A stretch of DNA of 59,971 bases, from assembly GCA_020747015.1 (NCBI GenBank), contig JAGTJM010000117.1, positions 1 through 59,971 on the forward strand, given 5' to 3'. The notes under the pieces were generated by a model. The model was given only the letters and a program-made list of their open reading frames with translations. It had not been told where the DNA came from and did not search any database. The first letter of the stretch is position 1; each line of letters opens with the position of its first letter. The position numbers and the translations under genes were made by a program. The DNA comes from Pyrenochaeta sp. MPI-SDFR-AT-0127 (Eukaryota > Ascomycota > Dothideomycetes > Pleosporales > Cucurbitariaceae). This document shows, one piece after another, positions 35,083-46,403 of the stretch.

Positions 35083-36948
35083 TCAAACTAACGAGAGAAT
35101 GCCGTTTGTTGGTTTACGGTCAAGAATTTGAAGAAAAACCGAACGCAATACCGTCACCACATCACAACAGTCATCCAGACTTCGCCACGCAATATACCGA
35201 TCGGGCCTCACTAGAAGAACTCCTGTATCCCTGATCTCGCGTACGGCACTCCACTGACCCAAAACATCATCATACTTACAACGATAGCCAACAGCATAAG
35301 CACTGAGGTCAATGCCAAGCTCCCGACTAATCCGCGCAGCAGCAGCGATCCAAGGGCTGCCTCCAATGCCTACCAAGAGACCAAATTTGCCGTGTGGGAT
35401 GATATCGAGTGTCGAGATTTGGTGCCGTTCGTATTCCACAAAAGCATGTGGCAAGTAACTTCCTGGATGCGTTGTTGGCTCATAGCATAGGATTGGATCA
35501 CGTTGGAGTTTGGGAAACGGTGTTTCATCTGTGAGTATGCAAGATGAATCTTCATATCTTTTCCCAAGTTGTATCCCAAGAGCATTAGAACGCTTGTTTT
35601 GTAGACGGATGATCTCTTCAAATCCAGCGCGGCGCTTCTCTGACTCGGGACTATTAGCGAAGAGTTGCTTCAATGAAGTGAAACCATCGTCAAATGACTG
35701 CCCCCGCTTGAAGCCAAGTGCTTCTGGGATCTTAGTCATGTTATTGAGTGTTATAATGGCGTGGTCGACGACTTGCTTTCCAACTGGTTGACGCTCTTCG
35801 TCGTAACTCTTCAGCAATCCTTCACCAGCAAGCCCACGCACAGCAAGGGCCAGTTTCCAAGCCAAATTATACGAGTCTTGAATGCAGGTATTGCTACCTA
35901 GTCCACTCGCTGGGGGATGTCGATGAGCTGCGTCTCCAGCCAAGAAAATGCGACCATTTTGGTATGAAGTTGCAACGACATTGTTCACTTGCCATTTGCT
36001 CGCATCCTTGACGAGAATAGGTAGATCATCCGGAAGCCCTAAGATTCGGCGTGCATGGTCGATTAAAGCTTTAGGTGTTGTATCTGGCTCTCCATCCAAA
36101 GAGTCATATTGTCGATTAAGTATCCACTCATTGAATGGTTTCACAACAATGCAAGTTCCTGAACCAACCCAATATGAGTTCCCTGGTTGAAGAATCATGT
36201 AAATCGAAGCAGGACGGTACGCAGTGTACTTCGTCAAGTCAACCTCCAACCACGTACTGAGCATATTGATGAGCTTTGCTTCGCCTTGAAACTTGAAACC
36301 CATCTGCTGAGCAACCAGAGAGCGTCCGCCATCAGCAGCAACAGCGTAGCGAGCTTGTACAAGGTATTCTTCTCCGCTGCTCCGGTCTCTGACTTTGCCC
36401 ACAATGCCTTCTGTTGTCTGTTCAATTGAGAGGAGTTCGTTGTGATAACGAACTTCGGCTTTCTTCAAAATGGCATGATTAAGTAAAATTTTCTCGAGGA
36501 TATGTTGTGGTATGTTCATCATCTCCGTTGGACTCGCCTTTGTGAAATCTGTAAGTTGATCTGGTCCCGCGCCGTAGCAGCTGTAACGACCAATTTCCAT
36601 TCCTGTAAGACTCGTGGCCATCACTCCATTACCCAGATTCTTTAAGGGCGTAGCAGCAGCGATAATTTGATCCTCAATCCCCATATCTCTGAAAATTTCC
36701 ATGGTTCGTTGGTTTGTTATATGGGCTCTAGGTGTGGGTGAGACTCCGCTATGCTTCGCGATCGTGAATGCCTGGACACCCAACTCTGCGAGGAGAATTG
36801 AAATTGTTAGTCCGGTAACTCCAGCGCCAACCACAAAAACATCTGTAGCAATGGTTCGAGGTGGGCATGGAGCTGAGCCCGTATTCTCACTGAGTCCTGG
36901 TTAGCGTCGCATCCTGTGATGGCTTTAGAAGAAACTAATACCTCCCAT
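35083..36948 (-). CDS. FAD-dependent aromatic monooxygenase (PheA/TfdB phenol-hydroxylase type)
   Basis: A 7-nt first exon (ATG 36948, Met-Gly-) is spliced over a 45-nt intron (36941-36897) to a single long exon ending at 35083. The protein has the N-terminal FAD motif VVGAGVTGLTISILLAELG, the DG motif YAVAADGGRSLVAQQMG, the GD motif FLAGDAAHRHPPASGLGSNT, and a thioredoxin-like C-terminal domain (IIPHGKFGLLVGIGG … GVLLVRPDRYIAWR). These place it with flavoprotein hydroxylases that add oxygen to phenols or related aromatics using NADPH and O2. Its promoter carries two regulon elements. It likely performs a ring hydroxylation in the cluster pathway. No frame disruption seen. Confidence 0.9.
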
Positions 36949-37852
36949 AGCCTGCAAGATCAAGTCTATCAGACATTCCTGCTTTTTTGCAACGGCTACT
37001 TGCTTTTGGATGGAAAAATGAGGTTTGGGAATTAGTAATTTGTTCTGACGTAGACTTGAGGACAAGCTTCCAATGACAAACCCATCATTCAAATAATAGA
37101 ATTATTCTCATTAACTCCCGTCACATTAGACATGGAACGACAATGCCCTACTCCGAAGGTGGTCTACAACTGCTCGTTGGTGTGAACAATTCAGCCAATA
37201 AAATTGCGACCCCACATTAGCCTCGCAGAGGCAAAATCATTCCATCCAATCAACAACCGTCCCCACGTTGTTCCACCAGAAGGCGGGGAGTTCCTCTCAC
37301 ATAGTGCGCCGCAAGCCTAGTTTTATTGTAAGCACGCAGTTACTAGAGCCGCCCTCGCTCCAGAGCGTGGGAAGCCTAAACACTCTGTATTTGCAAGGCA
37401 GCAGCGCCTGAGGTAGACTCTTTTAAGAAGCTTCAAAGCCTCCAGAAGTAATAAGATGCCTATAACGCAGGCACCGCCACCCTCAGAATACCAGTCACTT
37501 AGCACGTTTTCAGTATCATACGAGGCCTTTTCTGTATACTTTTGGTAGCAAAAAAACTTAGAGCATGAAGAATGTAGACACGCAAGGCCTAATCAGGTAA
37601 AGTGTTATCACTTCATCAAGCAACACACAACATGCAGAACTACCTTTGAGCGTGCACATGGCAAATGATTTGATGTTTCGACTGGAATATTCCGTCTTGC
37701 TGCCTTCAAGTAGCACAACTTTAGTGCTATTGTTGCTGTTACATAACAATTTGTACCAATGTTTCTTTAGCGCACACAAGGGCGGAACACAAAGACAATT
37801 AGACTGAGAGCGATTTCACATTTTCCTTACTTCAGGATGCTAGATAAGCCTC
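36949..37852. promoter_or_regulatory. FAD-monooxygenase promoter with two GTGGGR elements, plus featureless DNA
   Basis: ACCCCAC 37209-37215 and GTCCCCAC 37259-37266, about 265-315 bp upstream of the start. The rest (37300-37850) holds only short meaningless frames and the 3' flank of the dead CoA-transferase. Confidence 0.5.
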
Positions 37853-38930
37853 TCAAGTAACAGTTCCCTTCCTCCTCAAAGCCTCAACATCATGACTTTT
37901 CATTCCCAGTATTTGCCCCAAGATCTCATTAGTGTTTTAACCCAATGTTGGCGGAGCGCTTCGAATAATTCGTTTTGAATAAATTTTGACAGGCGTATTA
38001 ACCAATATAATAGATCCACAAGTTCCATGCTCAACCTGTACAACCATATTGCGAGCCAGGGGAGTCGAGAACTTGTCAGTCGCCGCCAAAAATTGAGCAT
38101 GGTAGGTCATTCACCCTGCTGATAAAACAAACTTATCAGAATATAATTGATGGCTGCGTAAGCCATCCCACTACCATTGAATGTTTCCAGCCACTCTCTG
38201 GTCGTCTTCGTCTCGAACTTTTGTTTAAGGATCGGTTCTAGTTGGTCTCGATTCCGACCACGGCAGTTGTTCATTTGGTAGCAAGGGTCCGTTTCCATTA
38301 CAGTTTGTGTAGAGGTAACACAAAATTCACTGCCGGTCATTGCCTCCCCCAATCATGATATCACCATTAAGGGTTGGAAATCCTCGCTATAGAACGATTG
38401 AAGCTTCTCAGATCAGCTGAAGTCCATGTTTGCTCAATGAAACGTGCTCACGATGTGAAATTCCCTATCTGCCTGAATGCCTTTCTTTGATAATCAAACT
38501 TGAGCTGGCCAAATTTTATCAACGTTGCGATCTGGCAACGCTAAGAGCGACGTCTATATTGAACTTCCTAAAAATTTGCCCAGAGAATAAAGCAACTAAT
38601 ATCAAGTCAGAAGCATAGAGACCGGTCGACAAATCTGTCACAGCAGATCCGACCTTTACAGGTGGTCCGCCACTTATTCCGGTTACACACATCAGTCCCA
38701 TTCAAGCCTCGACTATAACGTCATATCCTGCCCGGTGTCGGTACGGGCCAGTCTGTTTATATCCAGCAATAATTGTGTAGATGAGTACCGGATTAATGAT
38801 TTTCAGCCTTTTGTAGTTGAGGATATATCTTTTCAGTGTCTCTCGAATGAGACTTTTTACCAGCACGTCGCAACTTCAAATCAGATTTTGAAAGATTTCC
38901 GCTCCTTCTGTATTCTTGAATAATAAACCA
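37853..38930 (-). pseudogene. family III CoA-transferase (SUGCT/CaiB type) pseudogene
   Basis: Read on the minus strand, pieces in three frames keep the exact order of this family: YPQLQKA, NPVLIYTIIAGYKQTGPY, RAGYDVIVEA, a stop, GLMCVTGISGGPPVKVGSAV, TDLSTGLYAS, IDVALS, NGDIMIGGGNDRQ, a stop, RGRNRDQLEPILKQKFETKT, EWLETFNGSGMAYAAIN, VVQVEHGTCGS, PVKIYSK, RSAPPTLG, a TAA, NEILGQILGM and KSHDVEALRRKGTVT to the stop at 37853. At least three internal stops and several frame changes exclude function. Relatives move CoA between dicarboxylic acids, for example making glutaryl-CoA, the substrate of the GCDH encoded at 21.4-23.0 kb. Introns account for some gaps but not for the stops. Confidence 0.8.
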
Positions 38931-39461
38931 AGGGAGCTTTTATTTTAATTGGCCTGTTATATAACTCAGCAGCCATTCAAAAATGGTTTTCGGAGGATCT
39001 CACAGCTCGAAAATATATATTCTCCCACTTGGCCTCATTAGTACCATATGCAAAACCCTAGGCCCTAGCATCACTACCACTTTCTACATATTCAACTTTG
39101 ATCACGTCAGCTCTGTTATAACTTGAATCAACATACTTTCATTAAGCCGACATAGAAAGTTAGAACAGAATTATATTTGTCTAGGGGTTGGCTGATTGGG
39201 TGAAGGTGAAATCTGTAGTTGTATATTTCCGCCTGATGGGGAGTAGAACTTTGGCAACTAAGAGAGCTACAAAAGTGCAAGTCTCCTCCCGAACTAATGT
39301 GTCAGATTTCCAGATCCGAAAATCTTCAGTGAGTTCTCTGATTTCTATATAGCTAGCACTCAAGGACAAACCGCCTCACTTAAATCCGAGTGGACTGGTC
39401 ATGTTTCAATGCTTGTAGTTACATAATCAACTCTATATCTGTGGACGAATACTGACACCAA
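38931..39461. other. intergenic; possible remains of the CoA-transferase 5' end
   Basis: No convincing gene. On the minus strand around 39040-39060 there is a short GPRVLHM-like string that could derive from the GIRVLDM block at the start of family III CoA-transferases, but the sequence between is not readable. Confidence 0.3.
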
Positions 39462-40377
39462 TTACACTTTAAGCGATGCTAGAAGCTCCCGAGAAAGTTC
39501 GTCCACATCAAATGATGCGATTGGGCGGTCTGCCCACTCGCATATTTTGGATACAGCATCTATTACAGCTTTGATACAGCTGATGGAATTTCCAATGCCC
39601 AGGGTCGCCTTAACGTGGCTTTTTGTCTGGCGCGTTGCGCCTAATGCCATGATTGCAGTAGCAATGATGAGATGCGATTCTCGGGGGCTAAAAACTTCCT
39701 CATTGGTTTTGCAAATGAGGTATCCCCAAGTTACTATGGTAGAGCAGGTGTCTTCCGCATGATTAGTCTTAACAAAACTAGTTCGAGCCATTCTTACTCA
39801 CACAGATCAGAAAAGTATATCTTCATAAGATCAAAGATATCTGAGTTACCCACACCGTTATAGATTTGCGCTCGAAGCTCTGCGCCCTTTCTTGCATCCT
39901 CCGAATCTACTGTATCTTTCCGAAGCTTTCTTACCGACGCAAATTGCTTGCCTTTCCGTTGGACAACTCCAATCATACCGTAGCAAGCTGGCATGCAACT
40001 CGGTAGTCCCAAGTACGGGAAAGTGATCGTAATCGCCTCACGAAGGCGAAGAAACATAGCTTCAGACTCCCTTTCAGTTGATTCTGATGTTAAATGATCG
40101 AAAAACTGCCCAACTACATCTGCTCGACCTGTTGCACAGCATGCAGCCGCCTAAAACAATGATATTAACTTAGAATGAAGCGTGAAATGGATCGAATTCG
40201 AACACCTACAATGATTGCATAACTGAACCCACTTAGCTCAGGCTGTGAAGTAGCTAGATCTGAATTAATAGGCAAGAAAAATTCCTTGCTATATTGCCTA
40301 GCACTTGGCTTCAGATTTGTGGACACATATTTTTTATCCCATTCGGACATGAAACTATCTTCACTCCAATTGGCCAT
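39462..40377 (-). CDS. AhpD-like / carboxymuconolactone-decarboxylase-type protein
   Basis: ATG 40377; three exons. Intron 1 begins GTAGGT near 40208 and ends TTTAG near 40150, joining to AAACCATGRADVVGQFFDHL. Intron 2 begins GTGAGT near 39797 and ends near 39747, joining to STIVTWGYLI. The last exon holds PRESHLIIATAIMALGATRQTKSHVKATLGIGNSI, which has the spacing of the CMD/AhpD helical motif. An earlier block GLPSCMPACYGMIGV contains a C-x3-C pair. Members decarboxylate gamma-carboxymuconolactone or act as thiol peroxidases. The middle of this protein is longer than in the bacterial enzymes, so the exact reaction is open. Its promoter has four regulon elements, marking it as the right-hand end of the cluster. 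Confidence 0.65.
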
Positions 40378-40760
40378 TGCGAATGTTCGAATGTCATAAA
40401 TCTGATTACTAGACTAAAGGAGAGTTTGTGAAACAGTTGAGTTAAAACGGAGCTCTGTGGCTCAAGGGATATATTTCACTGTATCTTCACTATGTCATCT
40501 TTTTCCCCCACCATCTTCTTGCAATTGACCAGGGTGCGTTCAACGTGGGGCATTTAAACTTTAAGTTGATGTGCCCACGCGCTAAAGTAATGCGCAAGTG
40601 GTGGCGTGGGACGCCAAATCCTCTAAAAGGTGGGGTAAGCACCGTGCGCTTCAAAATTCTGTGATGGCTCTCATACTCTAGAATAAGTGGGCAACAAGAG
40701 ACTGCGCGCCTACCTCGACACAACCCAACATATCGTCTATTATAAGCTAGCATAGACGTC
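40378..40760. promoter_or_regulatory. AhpD/CMD-like gene promoter with four GTGGGR elements
   Basis: CCCCCACC 40505-40512, GTGGGG 40545-40550, CGTGGGAC 40605-40612 and GGTGGGG 40629-40635, 130-260 bp upstream of the start. Confidence 0.57.
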
Positions 40761-40786
40761 CTGAACGATACAAAGGCACATAATCG

Positions 40787-40806
40787 ATATATATATATAT
40801 ATATAT
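40787..40806. repeat. (AT)10 microsatellite
   Basis: Ten uninterrupted AT dinucleotides just beyond the right-most cluster promoter. No further function visible. Confidence 0.9.
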
Positions 40807-42534
40807 CTTAATTTTCAAGTGCTCCGCCGTAGTGTCCGTCCTTACGCTTCCTGCAGTGGTGTTGCGCAAAGTGTCTTGTATCCAAGTTATTTTATCGCAC
40901 GAGAGGGGATGGTTGAGCCTCCAACTACATTCGAATAATCGGATAAAATCTCAGCGGTTTCTAGAAATACTGCATTAATGTGTAGAGACACAAAACCAGG
41001 CATAAAAAATACTGTAAAACGAGGCAGGCGGTATACAGTATCTCTACTAAGGAACGATTAATAAGTAAGCTTGTTTAAGCTCGGGGAATTAGAAAATGGT
41101 TGGGTTTCACGATCTAGGTTAGAGAATCTTCCCTGATATCTTAGATATCTTGTTCGAGATCCCACTCTTAAGACACAGACATTGTATAGCTGCTGTTCGT
41201 CCACGATAAGAAGCGATTACACTCTTCCCTACAATAATAATTGTCTCGTCTTCGCGATCTGGATACGTATACCTAGCGTGCAATCTTAAGTCACGCAGCA
41301 CTTCGCCTGCTACTATGACTGCATTGTGAAGCCGAACAAGATGGCACTATTTTGAGAGTAGAGTCTAGAAGTGGCCTGTCGTCTGACTGGAAATCTGGCC
41401 AGCAGTGCGCACAGACCCGCAGCGTTATTCAGGCACTGATCATGAACAAGCCGGCATCCCATCGCCGGCCTTAACGTCGATATGGAGCCATTTGGGCGCA
41501 GATGGGAATCTTGGCCTAATATGCTTATATCAGGAGCTTTGAAATCTGAAGCTGACATAGCGAATGGCCAGATTTCGTCGGACTTAACGAGGCTTGCACA
41601 AAATAGAGTTAAAAGAAGGTCCGATAAGCTATGTTGGCTCCACAATCACTCAATGATTACAACCCGGGCCTTTCTAAGGAAATTGAAATACCGTTAACAG
41701 ACCAAACTGTGGCACTTCAGAGATCCGAAAGGGAATAGAAAACAAGCCGTGACTATCTGAGCGGCGTCAAGAATGCTGAACCCAGCTACAATGCATCAAC
41801 GCGGCATAAGCGGCAAGATGACAGCCATTCATTATTCGACGAAGTTAGATGTCGAAAACTCGACAGAATATGCCGGAAGACGAGTAATCTCTGGTGGATG
41901 TGCTGGTACGTGAGCCTCCTCACGGAACCTTGTTCAAGTGTCCCAAGAGCTGGTCGGGCTACTCCGTTGTCAGCTAGCACACCACTATCACCAAAAATTC
42001 ATCGCTGGCAAGGAGAGGAAAGACCAAGTTTCCAGGTTAAGCTTCCCCGAAAATGATTATATGATGCATCTTGAAATCCTTTATCAAATCCTGACTAAAT
42101 GTTCTACATTGTGCATACAGAGTTCGCAAACAAAGGTGTCAAATTGTCATAGGCCGGTCTTACTCGCGAACAAGCATCAAGATTCTGCCAAGACTTGGAT
42201 GTTCTCTACTAAGCTTAGATTGATCCGAACCAATATCCACAGCATTATCAATCAATTCACTCACTCCTTCCCTTTCCTATTTTTTTTCAGAGTCTCCAGA
42301 AAAGCTTACGAATGCTGACAGTAGAGGCATCAGAACTACAGGGCCTGCATAATGGTTTGTTGTGCAAAGACCTAAACCAAAACGAGGGGAAATCCATGGA
42401 AACATAATGCTACAGAAGATATATAATATGTCCACTCAGCTAATCTATTTCTTTGCCTTGTATCAAACGATATCAGCTTCAAATTTACCCTTTCTGACAT
42501 ACTCTCTCGATTAGAAACACGATTGACTGTCAAT
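40807..42534. other. 1.7-kb intergenic region, no recognisable gene
   Basis: Frames at 41313-41645 (minus) and 41938-42318 (plus) lack domains. The right end contains the promoter of the metallo-beta-lactamase gene. No GTGGGR element was noticed here, which supports ending the cluster at 40.7 kb. Confidence 0.45.
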
Positions 42535-43594
42535 ATGCTGAAAGATATCCTTGTCTGGACAGCTGTCGGCGTCAGCGCCTACAATATTTCCCCGTTTGTG
42601 GGAAATACCTCCAAGCTGAGGGTTGAAACCTTCGTCAACTCTAACGAGTCTTTTGATATGGTTTCGTCCCTAATCATTGGCTCGAAAGCGGCAGTCATCG
42701 TTGACCTGCCGCTCGCCATCCCGCAAGCACAAGCCTTGGCTTCCTGGGTCCGGAAAACGACTGACAAGCCTTTGGTGGCTGCCTTTTCAACTCATTTTCA
42801 TCCTGACCACTATCTTAGCGGTGCTGCGTTTCTCGAGCAGTTCCCCGACACCCCGTTCTACGCGAATTCGAAGACCGTCGGCCACATGAAGAACGAAGTC
42901 TCGGACGTGGTAAGTTGTCATAAATAGGCCTTATGTCGCAAAAAAAGTCAATCTAACTGTTTCTCAGGTTCAACAGTGGTCGAATGTGATCGGAACAGAG
43001 AATGTTGTACCCATACCCACTATCCCCGAGCCTTACGACTTCACCCTTTTCACACTCCCTGGTGATGAAGCCTCCCCAGTCCATATCCTTAGCACTGTAG
43101 TCGGCGACACAGTCGACGCAAGTCTCTTTTGGATCCCTTCAATATCGGTATTGATAGCGGGAGACTTGATCATCGCCAACTCCTTGCACGTATGGGTCGC
43201 AGATCTTCTCACCCCTGCCTTAACAGCATCCTGGCTTTCAACCCTCAACTTCATTGAAAAACTCAGGCCCAGGCTTATAATTCCCGGACACTCGGAGACC
43301 AACGTCGGATTTGGTCCCACACGCGACCTGGAACACTCCAAGAAGTACCTTAGCCTCTTTCAAACAGAGATCGAGGCAAAGGGTATCAATTTCTACACCC
43401 CTCAGGAGATTTTCGACCTTTTAGACGTCGCGTTCCCTGGTATTACCCAATCCAATACTTCTAGTTCCGCTCTCGTTCTCAATTTCACTGCGAACGAATT
43501 TGGGCGCGGCGGACCACGGTATTCTCATCACGTAGACTTAAAGTCCTTTACCAACATCACTGAACTTCACGGCTGGGCCCTTGGTAAGTATTAG
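42535..43594 (+). CDS. secreted metallo-beta-lactamase-fold hydrolase
   Basis: ATG 42535 gives a short hydrophobic leader (MLKDILVWTAVGVSAYN) consistent with a signal peptide. One intron (GTAAGT near 42910 to CTCAG near 42967) joins SDVVQQW in frame. Zinc ligands are visible as THFHPDHYLSGAAF, then IAGDLIIANSLHVW and IPGHSE, the normal motif order. Fold members hydrolyse esters, lactones or thioesters. The ORF ends GWALGKY with a GTAAGT inside the last codons, so a further small exon downstream is possible. It lies next to remnants of a polyketide cluster but its promoter has no regulon element. Substrate unknown. Confidence 0.84.
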
Positions 43595-44769
43595 ATACTA
43601 GAGGCGTATATAATATAGATTATAGGATTTAAGCTCATTCTCAGTATGTGTTTTAGATTTTATGTTTTCGTTATCCCTGATTAAATTGTAACAAGTGTAA
43701 TGTAGATGCACCTTTATTTTCAAAGATAATATGCTCTCGTCTTTGCGCTCAAATCAACGACGCAATCGATACTATTTCATTCGAAAGTCTCGAGAGATGT
43801 AGGTTGCAGCTCTAGCAATGCCTAAACCGCGGTCAATGAGAAGATAAAAGGGATTTTATGGGCGGCCATGAATATGGTGAAGATGCCCGCTAACCGCGGA
43901 TACCACGCGAAAACGTCGTTCCAGAAAGTACCTGAATGTTGCTGAGAAATTGTAACGTGTAACCTAGCAATGGTATGGTATACAGAATCTTTTGGGGCTT
44001 CAAGACAGTTCTAGAGCTTCCAGTGCTAATGATCAGGAGCAGGCGGCAGAATAAATTCCATTTGAAAACCTGCTAGTGAAGAGGCATACTGCGAAGATGA
44101 GGGCCACGACAACTAGCAAGCTAGGATTTCAATGCATTAGAACATTATCGAACGCTGACTGCTAGGGGCCCTCCTACACGAATCTTTTCTTTGCTGGTGT
44201 AGTGCATAATGCTGGGCAACTCGCCACCAGTGATGTATCAACATTCCAACCCTCGTATCAAAGCTGGCAGGAGTAATGGTTTTCGAAATAGACAGAATTG
44301 TAAACACTAAAATGCCCTTGAGCCTTGTCTGCATAGAGGCGTAGAATCCATAAGCGCTAGGAGATATGGAAGCACATTTATCACCAAGCATATTGTAATC
44401 TGTCTACATTCGAATCTCTTACAAAGACAAAGGTGCGACGTGATGCGACGTTTACGTTTGTAACAGGGAGTATATAGTTATGCAATGTCCTGCCCTCCGA
44501 TTTTAAGAAGCCAGTGATAATATCCATGACCGGCTTCTTGGTAATATGACAATCTTGGCTATGCACTTATCGGACTTTCCTAGAATAACAATTGTCGGTG
44601 CTGAAGTGCGAAAGAAAACTAAGAAGCAAAGCCTAATAGCTCCAAATCTGGGATAAAAGGGTCTTCTATTTACAAGAACACCTAGGATATCCAGATCCAC
44701 GAAGTAAGTATGATGAAAGTAGCGCCTACCCAAGCTAACGCCTTTGGTCCTATTATGAATACATTTTGT
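43595..44769. other. intergenic, no recognisable gene
   Basis: Only short frames. It could include unreadable remains of the polyketide synthase whose ACP follows. Confidence 0.4.
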
Positions 44770-45135
44770 AAGTCTACTGGCACTAACATCTCGGAACTGA
44801 CAGAGGACACCGTCCTGATAGATTCAGATACCTCATTTATTTCCACTGTCTTTGCAATTCTCTAGTATGATGAAGACCGCTCTGCTAACATCATGGTCGT
44901 GCCAAGTGTCGATTCTATTATGGGCATCGAGATTGCTGCCAGAGCAGGAAACAATGCAGAACTGGACCTTGTTCCCTCCTTTATGATCGAATACCCTACA
45001 ATACGAGACCCGCGTGTTCCATATGCCCGTCCGCAAGAACTGCAGCATTCTGATCCAAATCTCGAGCCTTTTCCAACTGCTCAATGGTTAGCGATATTCC
45101 AGAATTGTCTATTAATTCGGGTGCAGCGTGGGTAA
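44770..45135 (+). pseudogene. polyketide synthase acyl-carrier-protein fragment
   Basis: Two adjoining strings match a fungal PKS ACP. The first (44775-44830) reads STGTNISELTEDTVL. The second (44893-45010) reads VDSIMGIEIAARA, with the Ser that normally carries phosphopantetheine, followed by LDLVPSFMIEYPTIRD. They are separated by a short out-of-frame stretch with a stop. No ketosynthase, acyltransferase or thioesterase is found around it, so it is a stranded relic of a large gene. The following 45300-45530 frame (CPGRPATGRIEGTAM) might be the start of a thioesterase linker but is too weak to claim. Confidence 0.6.
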
Positions 45136-46403
45136 AGAAACTTTTCGCTGCCACGGCGAATGAATTGAGACTAGTCTTTTAAATTAGGAGCGCAAAAGGT
45201 CAAGGCCAATGTAAAATCGCCAGCCGACGATGATTCGCCCACACCTATCGAAATAAGTAACATTGCTGTAAGGACGTTCTTCAAGCGGTAAGCGTTCGTT
45301 CTACCTCGTCGCCCATGGAGCTGACAGAATTGCGACGGAAATCTATCTATCCTTATTCAAGTTGAAGATGACCATATATAGAACTAGTTCGTCGTACCTT
45401 CACTGCCCGGGCAGACCAGCAACAGGTCGCATCGAAGGCACCGCTATGTATATTATTGAGGCACTGCTCCAATTTCAAACCGAAGACATTTTTTCGACTG
45501 AAAACTTTTCTGGAGGGGATATCGTTGGGTAGGAATTCTGCCGTCGAGTAGCAGCAGCGGGGTCATAGCGTTTGATTGGCTGCTCCTTATAGACATGTGC
45601 TGTACTCGCCCCATCGGAGCTTTGGACATTGTTGAAATCGGCTGGAAAATTTACGGGAGTATCGCCATTCAGTGTGAGGGGCGGAGTGCATTAAATAGTA
45701 CCCAGCAACACTTGCGCAACATCTTCGCTAGTATTGCAAGATACTACCTAGTACCTATGTCAAACTAAGAGCAGCCTAGCTGCGTGGTAATCATCTGGGC
45801 TAAGAAAGGCTTGGTGATCAACCTCGGAGTCTTGGAAGTTATAAGCTACTTCTGACGTTTAGAGAGACGCATTTCCTGGGTTCATGGAAAATTCGAAGAT
45901 GGGCGCCATTGCCTGGGGCCTACCGCACGAGACAGTCCCAGGCCTGGCACCAATAGCCGGGACAGATTTGTGGGAAAGAATCTAAACCTAACTATCGAAG
46001 CAGATTGCCTAGAGATGATAATGCCGTCGCATGTACATTTGCTACGCGGGGCGCTGAAGTAGGCGTTCGCTGACTGAGATGTCAGTGACCATGAATAAGC
46101 GTTGTATTTTGTGGGCATTGCAGAAGACCTCTTGCAGGAAGGGCTTATTGGCATGTAGATAGATTTTCCTTTCGCCAGTCATTATCATAAATCTCGTGCC
46201 ATGCCTCGACCATATACGCGACAACACTACAGCTGAAAAATCGTTCGCCGCTAACCTTACAAAATAACCGGCTCAGAACAATGTGTGGTCGGATGCCACA
46301 GGGCACGAGAACTAGCACATGCACAGTACACATTATAAAAACTGGTTGAAGTGGGTTTGAATAGCTCAGTCTTATATTACATCTATATGCTACTAATACC
46401 TGA
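45136..46403. other. intergenic, possible unreadable remains of polyketide genes
   Basis: No frame here has a recognisable domain on either strand. Short minus-strand frames at 45882-46333 look random. Confidence 0.4.

Noticed and set aside
45300..45535. Polyketide synthase thioesterase or linker after the ACP relic
   Set aside because: Only a short CPGRPAT-like string; no catalytic Ser motif visible.
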